Shown here: piece by piece, positions 1 through 6,247 of the stretch
How positions within the stretch are numbered: the stretch's first letter is position 1
Layout of the letters: each line of letters starts with the position of its first letter
Assembly: GCA_945871045.1 (NCBI GenBank)
Contig: CAMBUC010000029.1
Coordinates: 1-13,596 of the forward strand
Length of the DNA stretch: 13,596 nt
Origin: an uncultured bacterium
Lineage (GTDB): Bacteria > Bacillota > Clostridia > Lachnospirales > Lachnospiraceae
Reading direction: 5' to 3'
Notes under the pieces: model-generated
Databases searched by the model: none
What the model saw: the letters and a program-made list of their open reading frames with translations, nothing else
What the model was told of the DNA's origin: nothing
Position numbers and translations under genes: made by a program

Positions 1-131
1 AATGCAACATACACATAATCCAGTCCCAGTTTTTCGAAACTGTAGTTGTACATGGCCGGAGATCCCGAATGTCCCACCGGAGACCCGATCAGTGCCATAA
101 GTCCTGTATGTCCTGTTATTCTGCGTTCCAT
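1..131 (-). CDS. aroE: Shikimate dehydrogenase, N-terminal fragment (runs off the window)
   Basis: This reading frame starts with ATG at 131 and leaves the window after 43 codons. The translated start contains GSPVGHSGSPAMYNYSF followed by KLGLDYVYVA, which is the shikimate-binding N-terminal signature of AroE-family dehydrogenases. The two serines of the HS-G-SP motif are the residues that usually contact the shikimate carboxylate. The enzyme reduces 3-dehydroshikimate to shikimate with NADPH in the cytoplasmic aromatic amino acid pathway. A purine-rich GGAAAGAGAG lies just upstream of the ATG, and a good sigma-A promoter lies at 217-244. The catalytic Lys/Asp and the NADP-binding half are outside the window, so it could also be a quinate/shikimate dehydrogenase. 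The fragment was read directly from the sequence. Confidence 0.85.
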   Translation of the reverse strand, partial: MERRITGHTGLMALIGSPVGHSGSPAMYNYSFEKLGLDYVYVA

Positions 132-216
132 AACATTCTCTCTTTCCGTATCTATTATGGCAATTCTTATCATGTACAGATCCAATGCTTACCTGATAGG
201 AAACAACCATCCTTTT

Positions 217-244
217 ATTATAAACAAAATTTCATCCGTGTCTA
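217..244 (-). promoter_or_regulatory. Sigma-A promoter for the aroE-like gene
   Basis: On the minus strand TAGACA (239-244) is followed after 16 bp by a perfect TATAAT (217-222). This gives 5/6 and 6/6 matches to the vegetative consensus. The -35 box includes the TAG stop codon of xerD, so the promoter is packed against the upstream gene. The predicted start is near 210, leaving about 80 nt of leader before the aroE ATG. No terminator separates xerD from it, so read-through is also possible. Confidence 0.55.
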
Positions 245-1123
245 GACTCTCGGGTGCGCCTTTTTATATACCTCGCGGATCTTTCGGTCTGACAACTGCA
301 TATAGATCTGTGTGGTGGAAATATCGGAATGACCCATCATCTCCTGAACCGACTTCAGATCTGCTCCATTCCCCAGTAAATGTGCGGCAAAACAATGGCG
401 CAGTGTATGGGGAGTGATCTCACCCTCGATACCAGCCCGCTTCCCATAATACTTCATGATCTTCCAAAAGCCTTGCCTGCTCATGGGTTCACCCGAACAA
501 TTGGTGAACAATAACTTGCAAGTTTCATCTTTTACAAGTTTGGATCTGCTCTTCTCTAAATACAATTCTAACGCATGCCGCGCCGTTTCTCCAAACGGAA
601 CGGTACGCTCTCTATGACCGTCCCGGCAAGTCAGATACTCCATCTGAAGATTCACATCAGACAATTCCAATGCAATTAACTCTGACACCCGGATGCCTGT
701 CGCATACAACAACTCCATCATGGCTTTATCCCGGATCTCCTTTGGAGCATCCGAGGAAGGCTGATCCAATAGACGTTTGATCTCCAGCTGCGTAAGGATC
801 TCTGGCGGTTTCTTTTCAATCTTTGGCGCCTTTAATCCCTTCGCCGGATTATCACTTCGTACCCCTATGGTCTCCTGCCATGTAAAAAATGCTTTTGCGC
901 TGGCAATCGATCGGGAGATCGTTGCCGCTTTTTTCCCTTGTTCTTCTAATTTTGATACATACTCCTGCAACAGTTCAGATGTCACCTGAGAAAAACTCGG
1001 CACAACAGACTCCACATACTCCATCAATTTACAAAGATCTCTGGCGTATGCCGCTTCTGTATTCTGTGAAGTCTGACGCTGCTGGTGCATGTAACTGATA
1101 AATGCATCAATTTCTCTTTTCAT
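242..1123 (-). CDS. xerD: XerD-type tyrosine recombinase
   Basis: This 293-aa protein has the two-domain layout of XerC/XerD: an N-terminal SAM-like core-binding domain (about residues 1-85) and a C-terminal catalytic domain (about 108-290). Visible catalytic residues are R145 (ATGIRVSEL), H239 and R242 (HTLRHCFAAHLL), H265 (MGHSDISTTQIY) and the nucleophile Y274. In this family XerC and XerD resolve chromosome dimers at dif during division. I chose the ATG at 1123 over the in-frame GTG at 1147, because an AGGGGTAGG Shine-Dalgarno lies about 7 nt before it and the resulting length fits XerD. One oddity is the beta-hairpin normally written GKGNKER, which here reads CRDGHRER, with no lysine between R145 and F177. 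The order spoIIM then xerD resembles the ripX/xerD neighbourhood of Bacillus. XerC or another Xer paralogue cannot be excluded. Confidence 0.88.
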   Translation of the reverse strand: MKREIDAFISYMHQQRQTSQNTEAAYARDLCKLMEYVESVVPSFSQVTSELLQEYVSKLEEQGKKAATISRSIASAKAFFTWQETIGVRSDNPAKGLKAPKIEKKPPEILTQLEIKRLLDQPSSDAPKEIRDKAMMELLYATGIRVSELIALELSDVNLQMEYLTCRDGHRERTVPFGETARHALELYLEKSRSKLVKDETCKLLFTNCSGEPMSRQGFWKIMKYYGKRAGIEGEITPHTLRHCFAAHLLGNGADLKSVQEMMGHSDISTTQIYMQLSDRKIREVYKKAHPRV

Positions 1124-1199
1124 GTAAAAACCTACCCCTGTATCCACCCAGTGACAAAACCCCGAGAACCCTTCTGTTTATGGGCGAAAAGTTGTTTTT

Positions 1200-1228
1200 A
1201 CTATACCAAAATATTACAACAAATGCAA
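1200..1228 (-). promoter_or_regulatory. Possible promoter for xerD
   Basis: On the minus strand TTGCAT (1223-1228) and TATAGT (1200-1205) are 17 bp apart. The -10 is preceded by TGG, giving an extended TGnTATAGT element. It lies in the 121-bp gap between spoIIM and xerD, about 75 bp before the xerD start. The -35 match is poor (about 3/6), so the call rests mainly on the extended -10 and the AT-rich setting. Confidence 0.35.
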
Positions 1229-1244
1229 ATATTATGTAATATTT

Positions 1245-1796
1245 TTAAAAGAAATTTAATATTTTTTGTATTAACATAGGATTTGCGTAAGATTCCAGTA
1301 ATATTCCAACAATCACTAGCAAAAAAATCACACCGACCGCACCCCATCGGCCCCACTTCGACGTAGTTCTTCTCTGATCAGATAACTGCACCATTCCCAA
1401 ATACGCTGGCACATATGCAAAAAAATGCGGACAAAGCGCTGACATACATACAAGAAGTCCCTTGGCCCCGCATGCGGCGATCAGCATCACACAGAAAAAT
1501 CCATATGCGAAACCACACCAGGCAACAAAAAGCGTATGCACGATCTTTCCTTTTGAAAGAAGCGAAAATGCTAATAGCAGGAAAAATAGAACAATCCGTT
1601 GGCTTCCTATATGCCACAACAGATCCTCAAACTGAAACTGTGTATACTGAAATTGCTGTAAATAATAACGCGTCAGATTCCCCTGCTTTTGAAACGCATC
1701 TGATCCCAATAGATTTGAAAGTACGATCCCAAAGATAAAACAGACCAAAAAATCTATGAATAACGCCTGCTTAAAGGAAAGTTTTCCTTCTCCCAT
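1245..1796 (-). CDS. spoIIM: Stage II sporulation protein M
   Basis: This 183-aa hydrophobic protein has about five membrane segments (near residues 12-30, 66-80, 86-108, 111-135 and 152-168). It carries the family's C-terminal signature LLESYANP (166-173). In sporulating Firmicutes SpoIIM is the membrane anchor of the SpoIID-SpoIIM-SpoIIP complex. That complex remodels septal peptidoglycan and drives engulfment of the forespore. It is somewhat shorter than the Bacillus protein of about 215 aa. It lies 31 bp after a Nudix gene and before xerD, a gene order common around spoIIM. A candidate sigma-E promoter overlaps the end of the Nudix gene. The ATG at 1796 has only a weak upstream GGATGG as ribosome-binding site. 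Confidence 0.88.
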   Translation of the reverse strand: MGEGKLSFKQALFIDFLVCFIFGIVLSNLLGSDAFQKQGNLTRYYLQQFQYTQFQFEDLLWHIGSQRIVLFFLLLAFSLLSKGKIVHTLFVAWCGFAYGFFCVMLIAACGAKGLLVCMSALCPHFFAYVPAYLGMVQLSDQRRTTSKWGRWGAVGVIFLLVIVGILLESYANPMLIQKILNFF

Positions 1797-1827
1797 GCAA
1801 TGCCATCCAAAGGTGATATCCTTAGGT

Positions 1828-2373
1828 TTATTTTATGCAGTACTTATTCTTATATGCCATCAACGCAGCAACCGTCTTCGCATCCTGAATCGTACCTGCA
1901 TAGATCATCTCACAAAGATCCTCTAATTCAAATGATTCTAACTCCACAAATTCATCGGGATCCAGATGCTGCTCTGTTTTTATAAGATCCCTTGCCACAT
2001 ACACATCAATAAATTCATCACAATAGGCAACCGTCGTCCGCAGTGACATCAGGTAATCGATCTTCTCACTTTTATAACCGGTCTCCTCTTCCAGTTCTCT
2101 TGCTGCACAGTAAATGGTCTCCTCCTCTACGGAATCTCTTGCTCCGGCAGGGATCTCAATGGTCATTCGATCTAATGCGTTCCGAAACTGACGGACCATT
2201 AAGATTTTTCCGTCAGGCAACACCGGAACAACCGCAGCAGCACCTTTTCGATGATGGATTAGATCCCACTCTGTCAGTCTGCCATCCGGCATCTGCATTG
2301 TATCACTATAAAAATCAACGATCACTCCTTCGTATTTTAATGTTCGATTTACTCTTTTAATCTGATTTTCCAT
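1828..2373 (-). CDS. nudF: Nudix hydrolase, ADP-ribose pyrophosphatase type
   Basis: This 181-aa protein has a Nudix box at about residues 77-100, read as GARDSVEEETIYCAARELEE plus ETGY. The catalytic REL-EE core is intact and binds the metal and pyrophosphate. The spacing from the first Gly to the Arg is one residue longer than the textbook Gx5Ex7REUxEExGU pattern. RQFRNALDRMTIEIPAG before the box is typical of ADP-ribose pyrophosphatases, which cut ADP-ribose to AMP and ribose 5-phosphate. The substrate is inferred from family resemblance, so other nucleoside-diphosphate sugars are possible. The AAAAGGAGG ribosome-binding site sits about 8 nt before the ATG. The rny terminator ends only about 22 nt upstream of the ATG, and no clear separate promoter is seen. 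The gene is probably co-transcribed with spoIIM and xerD. Confidence 0.85.
   Translation of the reverse strand: MENQIKRVNRTLKYEGVIVDFYSDTMQMPDGRLTEWDLIHHRKGAAAVVPVLPDGKILMVRQFRNALDRMTIEIPAGARDSVEEETIYCAARELEEETGYKSEKIDYLMSLRTTVAYCDEFIDVYVARDLIKTEQHLDPDEFVELESFELEDLCEMIYAGTIQDAKTVAALMAYKNKYCIK
1830..1857 (-). promoter_or_regulatory. Candidate sigma-E promoter for spoIIM
   Basis: On the minus strand GCATATA (1851-1857) is followed after 13 bp by CATAAAAT (1830-1837). The -10 matches the sigma-E consensus CATACAnT in 7 of 8 positions, and the -35 carries the ATA core. The spacing is about 1 bp shorter than usual. The -10 overlaps the last codons of the Nudix gene, and the predicted start would give a leader of about 25 nt before spoIIM. 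spoIIM is sigma-E controlled in Bacillus, which makes the match plausible. Confidence 0.4.
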
Positions 2374-2395
2374 CTTAAAAACCTCCTTTTCATTG

Positions 2396-2427
2396 AAAAA
2401 GGCGCTAAGATGAAATCTTAACGCCTT
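2396..2427 (-). terminator. Rho-independent terminator of rny
   Basis: On the minus strand a 13-bp stem is formed by 2415-2427 and 2399-2411 (AAGGCGTTAAGAT with ATCTTAGCGCCTT). It contains one G-U pair and has a TTC loop. A run of five T follows at 2400-2396. It starts about 31 nt after the rny stop codon. Confidence 0.85.
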
Positions 2428-2458
2428 ATCGAATCAGTCTTTTCTCGGATGCCCGTAT

Positions 2459-4018
2459 TTATTTCGCGAAGTCAGTTACGCGTGACTCGCGGATAACATT
2501 TACCTTGATCTGACCCGGATACTCTAATTCAGCTTCAATCTGCTTAGAAATATCTCTTGCCAGAATCACCATATCAGCATCACTGATTTGTTCAGGAACT
2601 ACCATTACTCGAACCTCGCGGCCTGCCTGAACAGCAAAAGATTTGTCAACTCCCTTAAAACCGTTTGTAATATCTTCTAACTGCTGTAAGCGATTAGAAT
2701 ATGTTTCTAACGTCTCACGTCTTGCTCCCGGACGCGCTGCACTGATCGTATCAGCTGCCTGAACCAGACATGCAATCAGAGACTGAGGCTCTACATCACC
2801 ATGATGTGCCTCAACTGCATTGATGATAAGCGGTGATTCTTTGTACTTACGGCACAAATCCACACCAATCTGAATATGTGATCCCTCCATATCATGATCC
2901 ACAGATTTACCGATATCATGTAATAATCCGGCGCGTTTCGCGGTTCTTATATCCACGCCAATCTCACCGGCTAAGAGACCGGCGATCTGTGCCACTTCAA
3001 TGGAATGCTTTAATGCATTTTGTCCATAACTGGTTCTGAACTTCATACGTCCAAGCAGACGAATCAGTTCCGGATGGATGCCATGAATACCAACCTCTAA
3101 AGTGGCTGCCTCACCCTCCTCGCGGATCATGGTGTCGACTTCCTTCTGGGCCTTCTCTACCATTTCCTCGATTCTGGCGGGATGAATACGTCCATCCACG
3201 ATCAGTTTTTCTAATGCGATTCTTGCAACTTCACGACGGATGGGATCAAAACCGGAGAGAATAACAGCTTCCGGTGTATCGTCAATGATCAGATCTACAC
3301 CTGTTAAAGTCTCCAGCGTACGGATATTTCTACCCTCGCGTCCAATGATACGTCCCTTCATTTCATCATTCGGGAGCGGAACTACGGAGATCGTTGTCTC
3401 AGAGACATGATCTGCTGCGCACTTCTGAATGGCAGTCACCACATAGTCCTTCGCCTTCTTACCGGCTTCTTCTTTGGCACGGGTTTCCATTTCCTTAATC
3501 ATTTTTGCAGTGTCAAGTTTTACATCATCTTCAACGGTTTTTAATAAAAATTCTTTTGCTTGTTCGGAGGTCAAACCTGAAATTCTTTCAAGTTCCTGCA
3601 CTCGCTGTTCATTGAGCTTTGCTACTTCTGCTTTTTGCTTCTTAATCTCTTCTTCCTTGGCTGCAAAGTTCGCTTCACGCTTTTCGATCGCATCGAGTTT
3701 CTTGTCCAGATTGGACTCTTTCTGCTCAATACGACGCTCTGCACGCTGAATCTCTGAACGACGTTCTTTAATCTCACGGTCTAATTCATTCTTCGTCTTA
3801 ATAGACTCTTCCTTGACCTCTAAGAGAGATTCGCGTTTTTTTGCCTCTGCGGTCTTCACCGCATCATCAATGATCGCTCTTGCTCTTTCTTCCGCAGAGC
3901 CAATCTTTGAATCAGCCTTCTTTTGCTGGACCTGATTGAAGATCACAACTGTCACTACCGCAGTGACTGCCAAGGTGACTAAGACAGCAACGATGAGTAC
4001 TGCAATACTTACTGTCAC
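2459..4018 (-). CDS. rny: Ribonuclease Y
   Basis: This 519-aa protein matches the full RNase Y layout. An N-terminal membrane segment (about 3-27) is followed by a long charged coiled coil (about 31-200), then a KH RNA-binding domain (about 208-275, with GRIIGREGRNIRTLE at 222-236), then an HD domain. The HD metal ligands are visible as H338, H367-D368 in LLHDIGK, HH at 405-406 and D423. RNase Y is the membrane-anchored endonuclease that starts mRNA decay in many Firmicutes. The start is a GTG at 4018, chosen because AGGAGG lies 7 nt upstream and the membrane segment follows directly. The gene has its own near-consensus promoter and its own terminator, so it is probably a single-gene unit. 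Some read-through from recA-recX is possible. Confidence 0.97.
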   Translation of the reverse strand: MTVSIAVLIVAVLVTLAVTAVVTVVIFNQVQQKKADSKIGSAEERARAIIDDAVKTAEAKKRESLLEVKEESIKTKNELDREIKERRSEIQRAERRIEQKESNLDKKLDAIEKREANFAAKEEEIKKQKAEVAKLNEQRVQELERISGLTSEQAKEFLLKTVEDDVKLDTAKMIKEMETRAKEEAGKKAKDYVVTAIQKCAADHVSETTISVVPLPNDEMKGRIIGREGRNIRTLETLTGVDLIIDDTPEAVILSGFDPIRREVARIALEKLIVDGRIHPARIEEMVEKAQKEVDTMIREEGEAATLEVGIHGIHPELIRLLGRMKFRTSYGQNALKHSIEVAQIAGLLAGEIGVDIRTAKRAGLLHDIGKSVDHDMEGSHIQIGVDLCRKYKESPLIINAVEAHHGDVEPQSLIACLVQAADTISAARPGARRETLETYSNRLQQLEDITNGFKGVDKSFAVQAGREVRVMVVPEQISDADMVILARDISKQIEAELEYPGQIKVNVIRESRVTDFAK

Positions 4019-4031
4019 AGGAGCACCTCCT
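4019..4031 (-). promoter_or_regulatory. rny ribosome-binding site inside a short hairpin
   Basis: The minus-strand sequence AGGAGGTGCTCCT lies directly before the GTG start. AGGAGG is a perfect Shine-Dalgarno with 7-nt spacing. AGGAG and CTCCT are complementary and could close a 5-bp stem over a 3-nt loop, partly hiding the ribosome-binding site. The stem is short and may only form transiently. Confidence 0.5.
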
Positions 4032-4095
4032 TATAAAGTTTTCATTGTACATACAACATCAAAAATTGTATATCTGTCATAACTACAACATATAA

Positions 4096-4124
4096 ATTGT
4101 ATCGTTCATTGTGCATGATGTCAA
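4096..4124 (-). promoter_or_regulatory. Sigma-A promoter of rny
   Basis: TTGACA (4119-4124) and TACAAT (4096-4101) are separated by exactly 17 bp on the minus strand. This is close to an ideal vegetative promoter. It lies directly after the recX stop codon and predicts a leader of about 70 nt. That leader contains two similar weak hairpins of the TACAA/TTGTA type. Confidence 0.8.
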
Positions 4125-4139
4125 GTAAATAATATGTAA

Positions 4140-4751
4140 TTATGATCTGCCAATGGCTTGAAGGATATCTGAACTCTGAAATCCCCTGCGTGCAAGATAC
4201 CCGTAAATTCTCCTCTGCTCCTGTGCTGTTGCTGTTTTTGAATCATAATGACGCTTTTCCAAAAGGTCCCGGATCATCTGTCTTTCATCCCGGTCATCCG
4301 CATAAGAATCCAGCACCTGACTTGCCACTTCCCGGTCAACACCCTTTTGCTGCAATTCTGCAAATAATTTTCCACGGCTTTTGGATGCTCCGCGAAACCT
4401 TACATAGCAGTCTGCATAACGCGCATCATCCACATAATGAAAACTCTTTACATAGGCGATCGCTTCTTCTACTAAATCCGGCGGATATTCGTTCTCTGTC
4501 AGTTTTCTTCGGAGTTCCTGCTCGGTACGGTCCATTTTTTCAAGTAAGTACATGGCTCGTTTCTTTGCGCGTTTCCCGATGATCTCACTGCGGATCTTCT
4601 CATATTGTTCCTTTGAAAGTTCTGCACCTTCTGATAAACCACAACTGCAAAGTTCTCCGCGATACAGGATCCAGGCCTCACCGTTGTCTAGCCAAACCCT
4701 CTGTTTTCCTCCGGAGATCTGCTCCACAGATACAACCGTTACGCAATCCAT
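4140..4751 (-). CDS. recX: Regulatory protein RecX
   Basis: This 203-aa protein has the RecX pattern of three-helix repeats, seen as AMYLLEKMDRTEQELRRKL (start about residue 66), YVDDARYADCYVRFR (about 106-120) and YLARRGFQSSDILQAI (C-terminus). RecX binds RecA filaments and limits or modulates their activity. It starts 6 bp after the recA stop codon, and an AGAGGA ribosome-binding site lies inside the end of recA. It is therefore in the recA operon, probably translationally coupled and induced with it in the SOS response. No terminator is visible after it before the rny promoter. Confidence 0.93.
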   Translation of the reverse strand: MDCVTVVSVEQISGGKQRVWLDNGEAWILYRGELCSCGLSEGAELSKEQYEKIRSEIIGKRAKKRAMYLLEKMDRTEQELRRKLTENEYPPDLVEEAIAYVKSFHYVDDARYADCYVRFRGASKSRGKLFAELQQKGVDREVASQVLDSYADDRDERQMIRDLLEKRHYDSKTATAQEQRRIYGYLARRGFQSSDILQAIGRS

Positions 4752-4757
4752 ATCTGA

Positions 4758-5801
4758 CTATTCCTCTGTCAGTTCGGTCTTTGCAGATTCGGGATCAGCA
4801 GAATCCGCTCCGATGCCGTAGTGGCTTCGTACTTTTGCTTCGATCTCTGCGCAAACTTCCGGATGCTCTGCTAAGAATGTCTTTGCATTCTCGCGACCCT
4901 GTCCGATCTTCTCGCCTTCATAGGCGTACCATGCACCGGATTTATTTACGATATCAATCCCTGATGCCAGATCCAGAATATCTCCCTCTTTTGAAATACC
5001 CTTACCAAACATGATATCAAATTCTGCCTCGCGGAAGGGAGGCGCTACTTTGTTCTTTACGATCTTTACACGGGTATGGTTACCCACTACCTCTCCTGCC
5101 TGTTTCAGTGACTCTACACGACGGACATCCAGACGGACAGATGAGTAGAATTTTAACGCACGTCCACCTGTAGTAGTCTCCGGATTTCCAAACATCACAC
5201 CGACTTTCTCACGCAGCTGGTTGATAAAAATGACGATACAGTTCGACTTGCTGATAACAGCCGTCAGTTTACGAAGTGCCTGAGACATCAAACGCGCCTG
5301 CAGACCCACATGTGAATCTCCCATATCTCCATCGATCTCCGCCTTCGGAACAAGCGCAGCCACAGAGTCTACGATCACGATATCCACGGCACCGCTGCGC
5401 ACCATCGTCTCTGTGATCTCTAATGCCTGTTCTCCGTTATCAGGCTGGGAAATATATAAATTATCGATATCTACACCGATATTCTTCGCATAAACCGGGT
5501 CAAGGGCATGCTCTGCATCAATAAATCCCGCAATACCGCCCGCTTTTTGCACTTCTGCTACGCAATGAAGCGCAACCGTTGTCTTACCGCTGGATTCCGG
5601 TCCATAGATTTCAATAATACGTCCCTTCGGAAGCCCCCCGAGACCTAACGCCAGATCAAGGCTCAAGGAACCCGTAGGTACTGTTTCTACATTCATTGCG
5701 GCAGAGGGATCGCCCAATTTCATTACGGATCCCTTTCCATACTGTTTTTCAATCTGTGCGATCGCCGCATCCAGTGCTTTTAATTTATTTTCGTCTGCCA
5801 T
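4758..5801 (-). CDS. recA: Recombinase A
   Basis: This 347-aa protein is a typical bacterial RecA. The Walker A motif GPESSGKTT is at 67-75, the catalytic Glu is in GFIDAEHAL (E96), Walker B VDIVIVDS is at about 139-146, and DNA-binding loop L2 is around 196-212 (REKVGVMFGNPETTTGGRA). A C-terminal acidic tail follows. RecA forms filaments on single-stranded DNA, catalyses strand exchange, and triggers LexA self-cleavage. The ATG at 5801 is preferred over the in-frame ATG at 5819, because AAGGAG lies about 7 nt before it and ADENKLKALDAAI is the usual RecA start. Expression should be SOS-controlled through the LexA box at 6122-6135. The leader, at about 335 nt, is unusually long and highly structured. 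Confidence 0.98.
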   Translation of the reverse strand: MADENKLKALDAAIAQIEKQYGKGSVMKLGDPSAAMNVETVPTGSLSLDLALGLGGLPKGRIIEIYGPESSGKTTVALHCVAEVQKAGGIAGFIDAEHALDPVYAKNIGVDIDNLYISQPDNGEQALEITETMVRSGAVDIVIVDSVAALVPKAEIDGDMGDSHVGLQARLMSQALRKLTAVISKSNCIVIFINQLREKVGVMFGNPETTTGGRALKFYSSVRLDVRRVESLKQAGEVVGNHTRVKIVKNKVAPPFREAEFDIMFGKGISKEGDILDLASGIDIVNKSGAWYAYEGEKIGQGRENAKTFLAEHPEVCAEIEAKVRSHYGIGADSADPESAKTELTEE

Positions 5802-5819
5802 GGTCTTCTCCTTTTTCAT

Positions 5820-5832
5820 GTTCTCATTCTAT
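5820..5832. repeat. 13-bp direct repeat, left copy
   Basis: GTTCTCATTCTAT (plus strand) occurs here and again, perfectly, at 6035-6047. The two copies flank the inverted-repeat element in the recA leader. They could be a target-site duplication or the product of local recombination. Confidence 0.7.
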
Positions 5833-5834
5833 AT

Positions 5835-6031
5835 GAAATTGCGAAACAATTTACGTTATGTTTTTGGTCATGCGAGCACATGTATGGCAGGCACGCTCTC
5901 GCTACTTGTCGCTGGCAGTGGTACATAAGTGACCAAAATACGGTCACTAAGTACCAGCCGCTCCAAAGTACCTGCCTAATACATTGTGCCTCGCATTCCC
6001 TGTGCACATTATGAGAGGGTTTCGCAATTTC
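5835..6031. repeat. MITE-like structured element in the recA leader
   Basis: This 197-bp block is bounded by perfect 13-bp inverted repeats, GAAATTGCGAAAC (5835-5847) and GTTTCGCAATTTC (6019-6031). Inside, 5870-5891 pairs with 5971-5996 to give 22 bp. These fall in segments of 7, 4, 5 and 6 bp, with bulges only on the right arm. Further in, 5903-5907 pairs with 5966-5970. A nested hairpin covers 5914-5959, with stems 5928-5934/5942-5948, 5920-5924/5951-5955 and 5914-5916/5957-5959. It lies between the recA promoter and gene, so it is transcribed as part of the recA leader. I see no convincing gene in it. The terminal repeats and flanking direct repeats suggest a small non-autonomous mobile element. 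A conserved regulatory RNA is the alternative. Confidence 0.6.
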
Positions 6032-6034
6032 TTA

Positions 6035-6047
6035 GTTCTCATTCTAT
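6035..6047. repeat. 13-bp direct repeat, right copy
   Basis: This is the second perfect copy of GTTCTCATTCTAT, three bases outside the right terminal inverted repeat of the element. The left copy is two bases outside the other end. Confidence 0.7.
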
Positions 6048-6052
6048 CTGCT

Positions 6053-6074
6053 ATCGTGACAAAACCTTCACGAT
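6053..6074 (-). other. Hairpin in the recA leader
   Basis: ATCGTGA and TCACGAT form a perfect 7-bp stem around an 8-nt loop in the recA leader RNA. No T-run follows, so it is not a terminator. It lies between the SOS operator and the MITE-like element. Confidence 0.5.
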
Positions 6075-6096
6075 CACCATTCATCGCTCATTCTCT

Positions 6097-6143
6097 CACA
6101 GATGAACCGTTCAAATGTTCGCGAACATCTGTTCGTATCTGTG
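6097..6143. repeat. Nested palindromes around the SOS operator
   Basis: CACAGAT plus GAAC (6097-6107) is mirrored by GTTC, two extra bases, and ATCTGTG (6131-6143). Inside sits a perfect 14-bp palindrome, ATGTTCGCGAACAT (6115-6128). GAAC/GTTC half-sites occur at 6104, 6109, 6117, 6123 and 6131. Only the 6123/6131 pair has the canonical LexA spacing. In RNA the outer arms can form a stem at the very 5' end of the recA message. Confidence 0.6.
6122..6135. promoter_or_regulatory. LexA (SOS) box of recA
   Basis: CGAACATCTGTTCG matches the Bacillus/Clostridium LexA operator CGAAC-N4-GTTCG. It starts 8 bp downstream of the TATAAT hexamer and overlaps the expected transcription start. LexA bound there would block initiation until DNA damage. 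Confidence 0.85.
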
Positions 6144-6175
6144 ATTATAGTAATACACCTTATGCAAAATGTCAA
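6144..6175 (-). promoter_or_regulatory. Sigma-A promoter of recA
   Basis: TTGACA (6170-6175) is a perfect -35. The -10 is either TACTAT (6147-6152, 17-bp spacer) or the overlapping perfect TATAAT (6144-6149, 20-bp spacer). The first has better spacing and the second a better sequence. The LexA box lies immediately downstream, and the trxA terminator lies just upstream. Confidence 0.75.
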
Positions 6176-6184
6176 CAGGGATTT

Positions 6185-6225
6185 TAAAAAAAGAAAATAA
6201 GAACACCCCTTGGGGTGTTCTTATT
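6185..6225 (-). terminator. Rho-independent terminator of prfC-trxA
   Basis: A perfect 14-bp stem, 6212-6225 with 6196-6209 (AATAAGAACACCCC and its complement), is followed on the minus strand by a T-rich run down to 6185. It lies 22 bp after the trxA stop and isolates the recA promoter from upstream transcription. Confidence 0.92.
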
Positions 6226-6247
6226 ATAGCGTTTCTATATTTTTACG

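Noticed and set aside
1209..1244. Inverted repeat AAATATTAC/GTAATATTT after spoIIM as a terminator
   Set aside because: The 9-bp stem is nearly all A-T with an 18-nt loop and only a short T-run, so it is too weak. It also overlaps the possible xerD promoter.
4142..4582. 146-codon plus-strand open frame
   Set aside because: It is antisense to recX, has no recognisable domain or ribosome-binding site, and recX is well supported.
5802..5819. Alternative recA start at 5819
   Set aside because: The Shine-Dalgarno AAGGAG lies downstream of that ATG and is correctly spaced for the ATG at 5801.
5816..6187. Short open frames on both strands in the recA leader
   Set aside because: The sequence is explained by inverted repeats and the SOS control region. 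The frames lack ribosome-binding sites and recognisable protein features.
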